DNA of 64,000 bases from positions 1 to 64,000 of the forward strand of contig JAFECG010000023.1 in the NCBI GenBank assembly GCA_018242215.1, read 5' to 3'. Below the pieces are notes generated by a model, which was not told the DNA's origin, made no database searches, and worked only from the letters and a program-made list of their open reading frames with translations. Below, piece by piece: positions 50,109 through 59,496 of this stretch (position 1 is the first letter of the stretch; the number at the start of each line of letters is the position of its first letter). A program made the translations under genes and the position numbers. The stretch comes from Pseudomonadota bacterium (GTDB taxonomy: Bacteria > Pseudomonadota > Alphaproteobacteria > Rhizobiales > Hyphomicrobiaceae).

Positions 50109-50558
50109 TCAAACGGTCCCGCGTGTAATCGGTGCGAGGCGGGCTATTTTCGCCTTCTCGTTCACTCGCTGCTCAAACTTTTGCCAGTTGACGACCATAC
50201 GCTGATGCTCGCCTTCCCCGATCAAATCAATGCCGTCGTGGGCTTTGACATGAAAATGCAGGCGGCGGCCAGCAACTTTCGTACACTCGGCATCGACCGT
50301 CACCGTTTGTCCGGGCACTGTGGCAGCGACATGCGACACATTGATATGGACGCCAAGCGAGCCTTCTCCCTCGTCAAGGTGGGGGGCGATGATGTGCAAG
50401 CAGGTCCACTCCATCAGTCCGACCATGAAGCCCGTTGCAAACACGGTCGGCATGAGCTGAAATTCGTGGGCTTCCGGATATAAGCACGGCACCGTCTTCG
50501 TCGCGGGTACGCGGTAGGCGAACTGGGTTCTGGCACCGACGTGGAGCGTATCTTTCAT
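50109..50558 (-). CDS. FlK-like (fluoroacetyl-CoA thioesterase family) hot-dog thioesterase
   Basis: 149 residues, hot-dog fold. The sequence runs in register with Streptomyces cattleya FlK as I recall it: Thr42 and Glu50 in [13 protein letters not shown], and His76 in [10 protein letters not shown], correspond to the known catalytic triad at the same numbers. It also keeps [13 protein letters not shown] and the HFHVKAHDG core. FlK hydrolyses fluoroacetyl-CoA; most relatives in non-fluorinating bacteria probably clear other small or damaging acyl-CoAs. A short acyl-CoA substrate is inferred. It lies between nuoC and nuoD and ends 2 bases before nuoD. Confidence 0.88.
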   Translation of the reverse strand: MKDTLHVGARTQFAYRVPATKTVPCLYPEAHEFQLMPTVFATGFMVGLMEWTCLHIIAPHLDEGEGSLGVHINVSHVAATVPGQTVTVDAECTKVAGRRLHFHVKAHDGIDLIGEGEHQRMVVNWQKFEQRVNEKAKIARLAPITRGTV

Positions 50559-50568
50559 CGTCCCCGCC

Positions 50569-50898
50569 TCACAGCCGATCTTTCAAGTTGCGGATCGTGA
50601 TGTACAGACTGGATGCGGTGCCGGCGACCGCGAAAATTCCAATGAAAAAGCTCCAGAAATGCGGCTCAGTCGTCCTGCCAAACCAGGGATAGAGGAATTC
50701 CGCGACGGCTGAGACCAGGACAACACCCAGAGGGACAGTGACAGTCCCGTACGGCAAGAACCTGCAGATCGCACCGAGTGCCAATCCCGCGAGCGCTCGC
50801 GGCCAATCCACGATGAATGCCGCCACCATAAATGTAGCCGCTATGGCGACGCTGAGCTCGAGTTGCATTGCCCCTTTGGCCCTGTACGTTACTGCCAT
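50569..50898 (-). CDS. Small membrane protein inside the nuo cluster, 109 residues
   Basis: Starts at the ATG at 50898 with GGAGG 6 bases upstream. About three to four membrane helices: LSVAIAATFMVAAFIVDW, ALAGLALGAICRFL with TVPLGVVLVSAVAEFL, and FWSFFIGIFAVAGTASSL, followed by IRNLKDRL. No family recognised. It sits 10 bases from the FlK-like gene and 176 bases downstream of nuoC, so it and the thioesterase look like a two-gene insertion in the nuo operon. Confidence 0.75.
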   Translation of the reverse strand: MAVTYRAKGAMQLELSVAIAATFMVAAFIVDWPRALAGLALGAICRFLPYGTVTVPLGVVLVSAVAEFLYPWFGRTTEPHFWSFFIGIFAVAGTASSLYITIRNLKDRL

Positions 50899-51074
50899 TC
50901 CGCGCCTCCAGCCGGCCGGCGAACTGTGGCGCCAGAGAACAGGCCAACGTCGCGCCGGGCGCCCAAAAACTCAAGTTCCGTCCCCGGCTCGCGCGCGGCA
51001 AGGAACGGTGCTGACAGACAAGTCGACAAGATCAAACCAAGGACATTTGCTGTGGAGCCGCGATCGCGCGGTGT

Positions 51075-51680
51075 CTAGGATTTTGGATTGGCTTTCTCGT
51101 CTCCCGGAAGAACGTGGCTCGGCCCCTCCCACGGGCTTTCGAAATCGAAATCGCGGAATTCTTGTGTGAGTTTTACGGGTTCGTAGACGACGCGCTTCTT
51201 TTCGTCGTCGTAGCGCACCTCGACGTATCCCGTCAGCGGGAAATCCTTTCGCAAGGGATAGCCCTGGAATCCGTAGTCAGTCAGGATTCTGCGAAGATCC
51301 GGGTGCCCCGTGAAGCGGATCCCGTAGAGATCGTAGGCTTCGCGCTCATACCAGTTGGCAGCCGGAAATACGTCATTGACGCTCCGGACCGGTGTGGTTT
51401 CGTCCGTCGAGATCTTCACTCGCAGACGCTGATTGAGGCGGGGTGAAAGGAGATGATAGACGACGTCGAACCGTTCCCCACGTTCCGGGTAATCGACGCC
51501 GCAAATATCGATCAATACCTCAAAGAGACATTGCGGATCGTCCCGAAGCCTAGTCAGAACGTCGACGATACGTTCGCGCGAGACCGTAATCGTCAGCTCG
51601 TCATAAGCGATGGCCGCGCGCTCGAGGGCGTCGCTCGCGACCCTGCTCGCAACATCCTGCAATGCGGTCAATTCCGTCAT
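51075..51680 (-). CDS. nuoC: NADH-quinone oxidoreductase subunit C (30 kDa)
   Basis: 201 residues from the ATG at 51680. A peripheral-arm structural subunit next to NuoD. Key segments are [20 protein letters not shown], the family signature [22 protein letters not shown] region and [14 protein letters not shown]. 55 bases follow nuoB. The longer upstream open frame runs into nuoB and is not used. Confidence 0.97.
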   Translation of the reverse strand: MTELTALQDVASRVASDALERAAIAYDELTITVSRERIVDVLTRLRDDPQCLFEVLIDICGVDYPERGERFDVVYHLLSPRLNQRLRVKISTDETTPVRSVNDVFPAANWYEREAYDLYGIRFTGHPDLRRILTDYGFQGYPLRKDFPLTGYVEVRYDDEKKRVVYEPVKLTQEFRDFDFESPWEGPSHVLPGDEKANPKS

Positions 51681-51735
51681 GGGGCGGCGGCCTCCCGAAA
51701 CGACCGGCAGCACCGGCCTTCGATTTTCATACTGC

Positions 51736-52323
51736 CTAGCGTTCGATCGTGCCGGTACGGCGGATCTTCCGCTGCAGCAAGAGAATTCCGTAAAGAAGCG
51801 CCTCGGCGGTCGGCGGGCAGCCGGGCACGTAGACGTCAACTGGAACAACGCGGTCGCAGCCGCGGACGACGGCATAAGAATAGTGATAGTAGCCGCCGCC
51901 GTTGGCACAACTGCCCATCGAGATGACGTAGCGCGGTTCGGGCATCTGGTCGTAAACTTTGCGAAGCGCGGGCGCCATCTTGTTCGTCAGCGTGCCTGCA
52001 ACGATCATCACGTCGGATTGGCGGGGCGAAGCGCGCGGCGCAAAGCCAAACCGCTCGACATCGTAACGCGGCATCGAGACCTGCATCATCTCGACGGCGC
52101 AACAGGCAAGACCGAACGTCATCCACATGAGCGAGCCGGTGCGCGCCCAATTGATCAGGTCGTCGACGGTCGTGACAAGGAAACCCTTATCCGCCAATTC
52201 ATTCGAGACGTCGGTAAAAAACGGATCGGCAGTGCGCGCAACCGTTGCCGAACTCCCCTCGCGTGCGCGGTCGAAGACACGATCAAAGATAAGGTCCGCC
52301 GACCCCTCGCCCTTGAGGATCAT
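51736..52323 (-). CDS. nuoB: NADH-quinone oxidoreductase subunit B (N2 cluster)
   Basis: 195 residues from the ATG at 52323, which overlaps the nuoA stop as ATGA. It holds the terminal 4Fe-4S cluster N2, with the double-Cys ligand pair in [12 protein letters not shown] and the other Cys in MGSCANGGG and VYVPGCPP. An in-frame ATG at 52329 is also possible. Confidence 0.97.
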   Translation of the reverse strand: MILKGEGSADLIFDRVFDRAREGSSATVARTADPFFTDVSNELADKGFLVTTVDDLINWARTGSLMWMTFGLACCAVEMMQVSMPRYDVERFGFAPRASPRQSDVMIVAGTLTNKMAPALRKVYDQMPEPRYVISMGSCANGGGYYHYSYAVVRGCDRVVPVDVYVPGCPPTAEALLYGILLLQRKIRRTGTIER

Positions 52324-52685
52324 TCCCATTCCAGCGCGCCCTTCTTCCACTCGTAGATGAAGCCGACCGTCAACACGCCGAGAAATGCCATCATGGACCA
52401 GAAGCCAAAGGCGCCGATGTCCTTAAAGGCGACTGCCCAAGGAAAGAGGAAAGCGATCTCAAGATCGAAGATGATGAAGAGGATCGACACGAGGTAGAAC
52501 CGCACGTCGAACTTCATGCGCGCGTCATCGAAGGCATTGAAGCCGCATTCGTAGGCGGACACCTTCTCAGGATCAGGATTGCGAACGGCAACAAGGAAAG
52601 GCGCGATCATCAGGGCGCTTCCGATCAGAAGCGCCACGCCGAGAAAAATTGCGATCGGCAGGTATTGCGAAGTCAGGTCCATCAT
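52320..52685 (-). CDS. nuoA: NADH-quinone oxidoreductase subunit A
   Basis: 121 residues, three membrane helices. First gene of the operon. The family motif [20 protein letters not shown] (loop TMH1-2 with Cys at the quinone site) and [20 protein letters not shown]-type helices are present. Two ATG codons (52685 and 52682) are adjacent. Confidence 0.97.
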   Translation of the reverse strand: MMDLTSQYLPIAIFLGVALLIGSALMIAPFLVAVRNPDPEKVSAYECGFNAFDDARMKFDVRFYLVSILFIIFDLEIAFLFPWAVAFKDIGAFGFWSMMAFLGVLTVGFIYEWKKGALEWE

Positions 52686-53275
52686 CGCGGTGCGTCCGCT
52701 AGCTCATGAGATTCCGAGCGCTTTTATCGTCTTCTTCCGGTGTTAACCTAGGCCGTGTTGCGGCGCAACTCCCCCTTCGTCCGAAGAGACACACTCGGCC
52801 CACAACTTTGGGCCAAACTGTTACCGCTATCGTTTCGATGGACGGCATTCTGTCACATCGTGTGCGTGCTCTCCGAGATAAGCCGTTTTCTCCCCGTCAA
52901 AGCCTGGATCACACGCAGCGTGGCAGCCGTGAGTTGCATCGGCGGTCTTTGCGAGCGAGACTCGACCGCATCGCGCGTACCGGCACCCTCGGCCGGCTAA
53001 CGTCCTCGGCTCTCGCGCTGTTGGCGCGCCTCGTTTTGCACGAGCAGTGGATTGGGTGGCGATATCTTCAAGAACCGACTTCGAGGAAAGCACTGAATAT
53101 CCGCATATCGGACTTTAATAACCGGCGTCTATTGAGCGACGATTACATTTTATCGTCATGCTCATTTTCTGAGTATTATAGCGTTATCGCGAAATGGAGA
53201 GTGGTCGAGCGACGTTCAGCAACCATTCACGGGTGAAGGTGTTAGCTCCTCACAATGCTTCAGGGAGCGATCCTC
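52686..53275. other. Intergenic region between nuoA and a divergent exported-protein gene
   Basis: 590 bases without a supported gene. A plus-strand open frame (52706-53236) has no ribosome site, family resemblance or conserved motif. The AT-rich stretch at about 53090-53190, with a small GACGAT/ATCGTC hairpin (53138-53157), probably holds the promoter of the gene at 53276. The nuo promoter should lie nearer nuoA. No riboswitch recognised. Confidence 0.4.
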
Positions 53276-53599
53276 ATGAAACCCTTCATTTTCGCGCTTT
53301 CGACCCTTGCAGTTGCCGGTCTTGCGCCACTTTCCGTACATGCCGCCGACCTCGGCGGATACGACGAGGGTTATAGCGAGCGCGGCGCCGTCGTTGAGGG
53401 GCCGCCTGTCGTCCGACGCGATTATGATTATTATGATGGTCCTGTCGTAACGTATGAGGGCCCGCGCTATTATCGGCCCTATCCCTATTATGCCGGCTGG
53501 TATCCTTATGGCCCTCGCTATGGGTATGGGCACCAATATTGGGGAAGATATGGCTATTGGGGCCATCGTCCCTATTGGGGCCGTCGCGGATGGCGCTGA
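53276..53599 (+). CDS. Exported Tyr/Gly/Pro-rich protein, 107 residues
   Basis: The ATG at 53276 has GGGAG about 8 bases upstream. The signal peptide (MKPFIFALSTLAVAGLAPLS, cleavage near VHA-AD) is followed by an acidic stretch and then a Tyr/Pro/Gly-rich tail (YYRPYPYYAGWYPYGPRYGY, then WGRYGYWGHRPYWGRRGWR). Similar low-complexity surface proteins are common in Rhizobiales and unnamed; a structural or cell-surface role is a guess. A 7-bp inverted repeat follows the stop (53601-53617) without a T run. Confidence 0.8.
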   Translation: MKPFIFALSTLAVAGLAPLSVHAADLGGYDEGYSERGAVVEGPPVVRRDYDYYDGPVVTYEGPRYYRPYPYYAGWYPYGPRYGYGHQYWGRYGYWGHRPYWGRRGWR

Positions 53600-53665
53600 A
53601 AAGCTTTTCCAAAGCTTGAATTAGATACGGGTGCTTTCTCTGGCAGGCTCGCATACCCGGACCCG

Positions 53666-54487
53666 CTAGACCCGTGACTGATCCGGCGCCAGGAGCTCGA
53701 TCCTCTCACCCACATGGATTACGTCACCGTGATCGAGGCTGTTCAATCTCGTGTTGACCGCCAAACGGTAGAAGTGAGTGAAGCGGGAAGCGAGCGCCCA
53801 CTCGGGTAAGGTGCGCTTCCGTAATTCCCTGAACCGACGGACAAATGTCTCGTCTTCGCGTCCGGTGCGAGAATCGCGCGGCGGTACGGCGCAACGCTGG
53901 CACGGATTGACGCCGTCAAAGGTGACGTTGCCAATTCGAAAGGGCACGACCGTTCCCGGGGGTCCGAAGAGACGATCCTCCCAAAATGCCGGCACGCCGT
54001 CTATTTCGATGTTCGCTCGGAAGCGTTCTCGGATGTCCTCGACGGGGAGGCCAAACCATCCGCCGACCTCGCGGAGGCTTGCTACGCTGATGACCGTGGG
54101 GCCGGGTGAGGCCGGGTCGTCCGGGAATCCTTGCTCGGTATCTTCTCGAACGTCGACCGGGGTGTCGAAGTAGCCCGCGAGCCACCGCTCCAGCTCTTGG
54201 TGCTCCTGGTCAATCTCGAAGCGCGATTCGCCAGCCTCCGAGCCGACCTTTAGCGAGAGCGTCCTGGCCGAAGGACTTATTGAGGACCTCAGGCGATGGA
54301 TGGTTCGGTAGCGCTTGCCGTTGATATAATCGCCAGTTTTGTCGAAGAGAGCCCATCTACGATCGTGTTCGAGTGCCCCACTTTTCAAGACTCGCGACTT
54401 GGAGACTTCGAGAGCATCGAGAGATTTTACCGGAAAGATGCGTATTCGCGCGAGATACGGTTCAATTGAAGTGCCATTGCCGGCCAT
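53666..54487 (-). CDS. MOSC domain-containing protein (mARC/YcbX-like)
   Basis: 273 residues from the ATG at 54487. The N-terminal MOSC beta-barrel domain is recognised by YLARIRIFPVKSLDALEV. The C-terminal MOSC domain has the conserved Cys in the VNPCQRCAVPPRDSRTG segment, which in mARC and YcbX binds the molybdenum cofactor. It probably reduces N-hydroxylated compounds; the substrate is not predictable. No electron-transfer ferredoxin domain is fused. The start is uncertain: an ATG at 54559 would add 24 residues, and both lack a good ribosome site. Confidence 0.85.
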   Translation of the reverse strand: MAGNGTSIEPYLARIRIFPVKSLDALEVSKSRVLKSGALEHDRRWALFDKTGDYINGKRYRTIHRLRSSISPSARTLSLKVGSEAGESRFEIDQEHQELERWLAGYFDTPVDVREDTEQGFPDDPASPGPTVISVASLREVGGWFGLPVEDIRERFRANIEIDGVPAFWEDRLFGPPGTVVPFRIGNVTFDGVNPCQRCAVPPRDSRTGREDETFVRRFRELRKRTLPEWALASRFTHFYRLAVNTRLNSLDHGDVIHVGERIELLAPDQSRV

Positions 54488-54729
54488 CGCAAACGGGTGA
54501 GGTTCGGTGTCGTCCACGTTCGACCCTTTTGATGATCTGCTGGTCAGCTGATTGCCCATCTCCCTATATTGAACGCTAAATTGAAAACGCTGCCGAGTCA
54601 GCGCGTCAGCTTCGCCGCTGGCGACCGGCAAGGCGGAAATCTCGACGGAATCACAACTCCCGAGCGAATGGTGCGCAAAATTTGGCGTCAGCCTCGCTGT
54701 TGCCCCGACTCTTGAGCTAGGGATGGGGG

Positions 54730-55893
54730 ATGGCACGGAATATCCAAATCGATCGGCTAAGAGCACCGAGGGCGCTGATTTGGGCGCGATATACCGCGCT
54801 CGTCTTGCTCACGGCGTGTATTCCGATCGCCATCGCACAACACAGCGTAGCGCAGCAAGCTCCAGCCAGCGCTCTCCCCTCTCCAGCAGCGGCAGCCGCA
54901 GCTGGTCAGATTGCTGATTTTTTCAGCGAAGTGGGCGACCAGATCTATGAAGACTGCATTTTCGAACTTTCGCAGGAACAGATCGAAATTCAGCAGGCGC
55001 TGATCGTGGCCTACATCAAAGCCGGGGCCAGCAGTGCCGCGGCGCGCCGGCTCGCCGTGAAACAGATTCACCCGCCGAAACTCTCCGCCAAGTGCGAGCA
55101 GATCCGGCACCTTCCCCGCCAGACGGCACCGGCTGCCGTCGCACCTCCTGCCGCTGTCGAAAAGCCGACGATTGCCGCCCTACCGAAACAGTCTGCTAAA
55201 AATCCCGGGCCCATCGTCAGCCTCGTCGGCAAGAGGAGCCTGCCGCAATGGGACTGCGCGCCCGGTGTCGACTACGTGACTATCCAGCTCAACGGATATC
55301 CGAGGAAGCTGACGGGAGGAGAGATCTGTAATCCGTTCGAGGACGTGGTTCGCGAAGTGCCCACAGGCGTTGAACATTTCCGTCTCGGCTACACGATCCG
55401 GACCGGGCGCCTTTTCGTTGTCTCGGACGATCCCAAACTCAGCGGCCAGACGATCGCGTGGGCCATTTCCGGGCGAGACATTTGCCGGAACAATCCCGAT
55501 CCCGACTGTTTCGCAACGCGCGCAGTGGGGCCACTGCCGCCAGGGCAATATACGTTTGGATCAGGCGAACGCATCACGTGGGGACCGAAGACCAAGCGGA
55601 ATGTTGCCGGCATCTATCTGACGAAGCTTTGGGACAAAGACAAATTTACGCCTCGGCAGACGGCCGCCATCCTGGCACGGGGCAACATCGCAATTCACGA
55701 GCGCCTCAAGGGCGAAATGTCGGAAGCGTGTCTCGGTCTGGAGCCAAAGGGTTGGGCGTACATCGCCTCCCTCATCAAGAGCGGCCAAGCAACTGGCGTA
55801 AACGCCTATATCGATGAGCCGTATCCACAGGTCGCGGAGAACCCGCCGATTATTGTTGCTTCGACCTTCTCGCTGACGTCGCTGTTCAAATAG
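54730..55893 (+). CDS. Exported hypothetical protein with a possible L,D-transpeptidase-like tail
   Basis: 387 residues. An N-terminal hydrophobic segment (ARYTALVLLTACIPIAIA, 18-36) looks like a signal peptide or anchor. A helical region with two Cys (about 55-120) and a Pro/Ala linker follow. The C-terminal half contains GPLPPGQYTFGSG (267-279) and IAIHERLKGEMSEACLGL (His323, Ser331, Cys334), resembling the PPG and H...S-x-x-C layout of YkuD/DUF2778 (Tlde1) peptidoglycan transpeptidases. The resemblance is weak and the family unproven. Confidence 0.75.
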   Translation: MARNIQIDRLRAPRALIWARYTALVLLTACIPIAIAQHSVAQQAPASALPSPAAAAAAGQIADFFSEVGDQIYEDCIFELSQEQIEIQQALIVAYIKAGASSAAARRLAVKQIHPPKLSAKCEQIRHLPRQTAPAAVAPPAAVEKPTIAALPKQSAKNPGPIVSLVGKRSLPQWDCAPGVDYVTIQLNGYPRKLTGGEICNPFEDVVREVPTGVEHFRLGYTIRTGRLFVVSDDPKLSGQTIAWAISGRDICRNNPDPDCFATRAVGPLPPGQYTFGSGERITWGPKTKRNVAGIYLTKLWDKDKFTPRQTAAILARGNIAIHERLKGEMSEACLGLEPKGWAYIASLIKSGQATGVNAYIDEPYPQVAENPPIIVASTFSLTSLFK

Positions 55894-55914
55894 CTTCTTC
55901 CCAAGAGCTTGCGG

Positions 55915-56856
55915 TCAAGAGAGCACATAGCCGACGGGCTGTAGTTCGTCGGGCAGCGGTTTTACGCCCAGGAAGTCCAAAATCTCTCTCTCCAGAATTC
56001 GCACGAGCGCCCTGATCGGCAGGCTGTTGTCCGCGGGCGCGAACGGCTCCGCAAGATCGTCGCCGATGGCGTCAAGACCGAAGAACGTATAACTGATGAA
56101 AGCCACGATGACCGGTGTGCCCCAGCCAAGTTGAGGTGCGAGCGCAAACGGCAGCAGGAGGCAAAAGAGATAGACCGTGCGGTGAATGAGGAGCGTATAC
56201 GCAAACGGCAACGGCGTGGCTTTGATCCGCTCGCAAGCCGCCTGGACACTCGCAATTCCATTCATGCGGATCGCAGCCGACGAATAGCGCCAATCCGAAA
56301 GGACGCCCGCCTTGTTGAGCGCAAGGAGCTCTGCTCCAATCGTTCTCAGGATCGTGTCGCAGACGTTGGGATGTTGGGAGACCATAATATCCCATTGCCG
56401 GACCGCCGCGATTTCATCGTCCGCTCGAAGCCGCGCCGAAAGCGCGTGTGCATAAGCAATAAGGGACAAAAAGATCCGCTTCTTAGCTTCGGCATCCAGA
56501 TCGGATAATTCGCGGATCAACGAGCGAACTTGGACGAGAAGCTCGCCCCACTGCTTGCGGCCTTCCCACCAACGATCATACGCGGCACTGTTCCGAAAAC
56601 TCATGAAGATCGAAATCGCGATGCCGATCAGGCCGAATGGCGCGGTGCCAAGACGCGCCATTGTCTCTATATGGAAATCGCCGGTGTAAACAATCACGCA
56701 GGCCAATGCCGTGATGAATACGCAGCGCCAAACCACGCGTCCTGCGATAGATCCTCTGACGGCGAACAGAATATTCCACAGAGAAGCTTTCGGCCTGACG
56801 ATCAATGTCACTCTCCCCGCATTGGCGCATGCTGCCCGATCAGGGCACAGAGACAC
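55915..56856 (-). CDS. Bestrophin family (UPF0187) anion channel
   Basis: 313 residues with four membrane helices. The conserved FRNSAAYDRWWEGRKQWGEL segment after helix 2 and the GTPVIVAFISYTFFGLDAIG segment followed by DDLAEPFAP are diagnostic; bacterial bestrophins form pentameric ion channels in the inner membrane. It starts with GTG at 56856 with a strong AAGGAG 9 bases upstream. Convergent with the exported protein at 54730-55893. Confidence 0.9.
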   Translation of the reverse strand: MSLCPDRAACANAGRVTLIVRPKASLWNILFAVRGSIAGRVVWRCVFITALACVIVYTGDFHIETMARLGTAPFGLIGIAISIFMSFRNSAAYDRWWEGRKQWGELLVQVRSLIRELSDLDAEAKKRIFLSLIAYAHALSARLRADDEIAAVRQWDIMVSQHPNVCDTILRTIGAELLALNKAGVLSDWRYSSAAIRMNGIASVQAACERIKATPLPFAYTLLIHRTVYLFCLLLPFALAPQLGWGTPVIVAFISYTFFGLDAIGDDLAEPFAPADNSLPIRALVRILEREILDFLGVKPLPDELQPVGYVLS

Positions 56857-57255
56857 GGACAGCTTCTCCTTGAAGCGCGTTGGCTAAAACTTGCCGGTCG
56901 ATTCCCATGCGCCGTTCACCATGACATACGTCATTCACGCGTCGCAGCAACGTATTCGTTTGACTATCCCATAACGAAGCTCGACAGTTCGAAATGGGGA
57001 GAGGGGCGCGATCCGTAGCAGACGGGCTAGTCATGCACAGTTACGTTTTTCTACTTTCCCTCTCAATGGCCCTTGGCCTTCTGACCTATAGCCGAAGGCG
57101 CAGCCCGCAAGTGGTCCGCCTACGGGCTCCAAGCCGCGCATCGCATCCCATCTTCGATTGACGCGCTTATCACCGCGGGCAGGAGCATGGCCACCATGAC
57201 ATCCGGTCGACATCTCATGAAATTAAATAACGACAGAGCACTCTTGGACGGCTTC
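56857..57255. other. Intergenic region, no supported gene
   Basis: About 400 bases between the divergent bestrophin and DUF3300 genes. No reading frame has support. In-frame ATGs at 57187 and 57217 could extend the DUF3300 protein but would spoil its signal peptide. Promoters for both genes must lie here. Confidence 0.4.
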
Positions 57256-58359
57256 ATGCGCACCAAATTCGTTTCGATCGTCTCGATCATCGTGACACTT
57301 CTGCTCGTTGCTGTCCCAGCGGCGGCGGATGATGCCCCGAAGCTCAGCAAGGCACAGCTTGATCAGCTTTTGGCGCCAATCGCGCTCTACCCCGACGATC
57401 TCCTGAGCAACGTGCTCATGGCGTCGACTTATCCGCTCGACGTCGTCGACGCTGCGCGGTGGCGAAAAGATCCGGACAACGCAAAACTGACCGGAGACTC
57501 CCTCACCGAGGCTCTCAAATCGAAATCGTGGGATCCGAGCGTCAAGGCGCTCGTTCCGTTTCCCGACGTGCTGCAGAACATGAGCGACAAGCTCGACTGG
57601 ATGCAGAGCCTTGGCGATGCGTTCGTCAATCAGCAGAGCGAAGTGATGGACGAGATCCAGTTCCTTCGCTCCAAGGCGGACGCTGCCGGGCACCTGCAGA
57701 GCAATAGCCAGCAGAAGGTCACGAAAGAGCCTGGGAGCGGCACGCCACCGGAAGAGATCTACACGATCGAGCCGAGCGATCCTGATGTCGTTTACGTGCC
57801 GGATTACGAGCCTTCCGTCGTCTACGGCCCCTGGTGGTATCCCGATTATCCACCCTATGGCTGGGGCTATCCGGGTATCGTCTACACCGATGGCTTCTTC
57901 TGGGGAGCGGGTGTTGCGATCGTCGGCGGCATCTGGGGCTGGAACCATTGGGACTGGCACCATCGTCGCATCGACATCAACGTCAACCGATGGAATCGGA
58001 TCAATGGCGATCACCGTCGACACATCGACCGCTACTGGAAACACGATGCACGACATCGCGGCGGCAAACATTTCAACCACGCAGATATCGAACGGCGTCT
58101 GAAGGGAACCGACCGGCCTGCGTTCAACAAGAACGCCAGCCACGGCGAGCAACTGAGACACCATAGCCGGACGTTCTCGAAGGCGCGTTCCGGAGGAAAA
58201 CGCTCATATCAGAAGCGCGGCGGCGACAAGAAGACGTTTGTCAGAAAGCGCAGCGGCGGCCATAGCGCGCGTGGAGTGCGCCACTTCCGCGGCGGTGCAG
58301 TTCACCATCGCGGAGGTGGCGGCCGTCGCGGCGGCGGCCACCGCGGTCACCGCAGATAG
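57256..58359 (+). CDS. DUF3300 family exported protein
   Basis: About 367 residues from the ATG at 57256, which gives a clean signal peptide (MRTKFVSIVSIIVTLLLVAV, cleavage near AAA-DD). The DUF3300 core begins QLDQLLAPIALYPDDLLSNV and covers about residues 30-230. A Trp/Tyr/Pro-rich stretch (WWYPDYPPYGWGYP) precedes a very basic His/Arg/Gly tail (from about 265) ending in RRGGGHRGHRR. Function unknown; the tail could bind nucleic acid or anionic envelope polymers. Starts at 57187 or 57217 are possible. It ends 6 bases from the convergent mlaD. Confidence 0.85.
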   Translation: MRTKFVSIVSIIVTLLLVAVPAAADDAPKLSKAQLDQLLAPIALYPDDLLSNVLMASTYPLDVVDAARWRKDPDNAKLTGDSLTEALKSKSWDPSVKALVPFPDVLQNMSDKLDWMQSLGDAFVNQQSEVMDEIQFLRSKADAAGHLQSNSQQKVTKEPGSGTPPEEIYTIEPSDPDVVYVPDYEPSVVYGPWWYPDYPPYGWGYPGIVYTDGFFWGAGVAIVGGIWGWNHWDWHHRRIDINVNRWNRINGDHRRHIDRYWKHDARHRGGKHFNHADIERRLKGTDRPAFNKNASHGEQLRHHSRTFSKARSGGKRSYQKRGGDKKTFVRKRSGGHSARGVRHFRGGAVHHRGGGGRRGGGHRGHRR

Positions 58360-58365
58360 GTCTTC

Positions 58366-59487
58366 TCAAGCGGTCTTGCACGTCCAGGCGACAAGATCAC
58401 TGACCACCTTGTCGAACGCTTGGTTCAGAGCTTCCGCGGCGGTGGCCTCATCAGAAATCGTAGCCGGTACACTGGCGCTGAATAGTCGTGCGCCAAGGAT
58501 CTGGCCATTTTCGCCGATGATCTTCGCTGAAAACGCAATCTCGGCTGTCGGTGATTGCGAGGCTACGATCTCAAAGCTGCGTAAATCGATCAGCAACTGA
58601 TAGTCTGCCTTGAACACGTCCGGCTGGCGTCCGACGACCTTGAGATAGCCTGCGTTCTCGAAGCTTTGGACGACGCGCGCCTGGACGACACGGCTCAGCG
58701 TATCCGGCCACTTGGCGATGAGCGCCGTCGAGCGATCTCCCGTCGTTGTCACGACCGCGACCTGATCGTTGAAGACGCTGCCGACCACGTCCGGCTCCGG
58801 CACGACGAGTTGTCCCTCCGGGATCTTGGGAATGTCCGGGAACTTTTTGACAGGCATAAGATCGACGATTGGCGCGGTCGCCTGCTTCCCCCCTCCCGTC
58901 AGGCGCTCAAGCCCAGCGAGGATGCCGCCGACCTTGTCTGAGTTTTTGGCAAGCGCCGTCGAGAACGTATTGATGTTGGCGATGAGCGTCTTCAGCGGTT
59001 CCCTGTTCTCGTCGATGACTCCGTCGATGCGATGCAGAAGCCCTCGAGCTGAATCCGTGAGGCTCTGAGTGGCATCTGGGTCGACCGTCAGGAGAGGCGG
59101 CTGATGATCAGCGGCCGTCGCCAGAGGCGCAGTCGGCGTTCCACCCCGCAGCGACAAGACAGGGGAACTCGTAAGGCCCTGAAATTCGATTCCGACTTTT
59201 GTATCAGAACGCACTGGAGTTTTGTGATCGACAGACATGATCACGGTCACCTGTTTCGGATCTTCCGGGTTCAATTCAAGGGCAGTGACTTCGCCGACCC
59301 TGATGCCGTTGAACAGCACCGCCGAGCCCTTGAGCAGCCCCGACACCGTGGTGTCGAACCGGGCACGATAGAGGCTTTGCTGAGTCAGCCCTCCGGCATG
59401 GTTGAGCCAGTAGACGAAGGCAAATGCCGCTGCGACGGTCGCCAGCGTGAAGAGCCCGATCAAGGTATAGCGCGCGCGGATTTCCAT
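58366..59487 (-). CDS. MlaD-type MCE protein fused to a PqiC-like (ABC-type auxiliary lipoprotein) domain
   Basis: 373 residues. An N-terminal membrane helix (TLIGLFTLATVAAAFAFVYW) and an MCE domain (about 38-115, GLLKGSAVLFNGIRVGEV, QGLTSSPVLSLRGG) form the substrate-binding ring of Mla-type lipid transporters. Residues about 225-373 resemble the DUF330/PqiC auxiliary domain (FNDQVAVVTTTGDRSTALIA, WPDTLSRVVQARVVQSFENAG), normally a separate lipoprotein. Fused as the third gene of the transporter, 9 bases after the ATPase. It probably moves phospholipids between the membranes. Confidence 0.88.
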   Translation of the reverse strand: MEIRARYTLIGLFTLATVAAAFAFVYWLNHAGGLTQQSLYRARFDTTVSGLLKGSAVLFNGIRVGEVTALELNPEDPKQVTVIMSVDHKTPVRSDTKVGIEFQGLTSSPVLSLRGGTPTAPLATAADHQPPLLTVDPDATQSLTDSARGLLHRIDGVIDENREPLKTLIANINTFSTALAKNSDKVGGILAGLERLTGGGKQATAPIVDLMPVKKFPDIPKIPEGQLVVPEPDVVGSVFNDQVAVVTTTGDRSTALIAKWPDTLSRVVQARVVQSFENAGYLKVVGRQPDVFKADYQLLIDLRSFEIVASQSPTAEIAFSAKIIGENGQILGARLFSASVPATISDEATAAEALNQAFDKVVSDLVAWTCKTA

Positions 59488-59496
59488 GAGAGTGTC

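Noticed and set aside
52706-53236. Plus-strand open frame of 176 codons upstream of the Tyr-rich gene
   Set aside because: No ribosome site, no conserved motif, and base use unlike the neighbouring genes.
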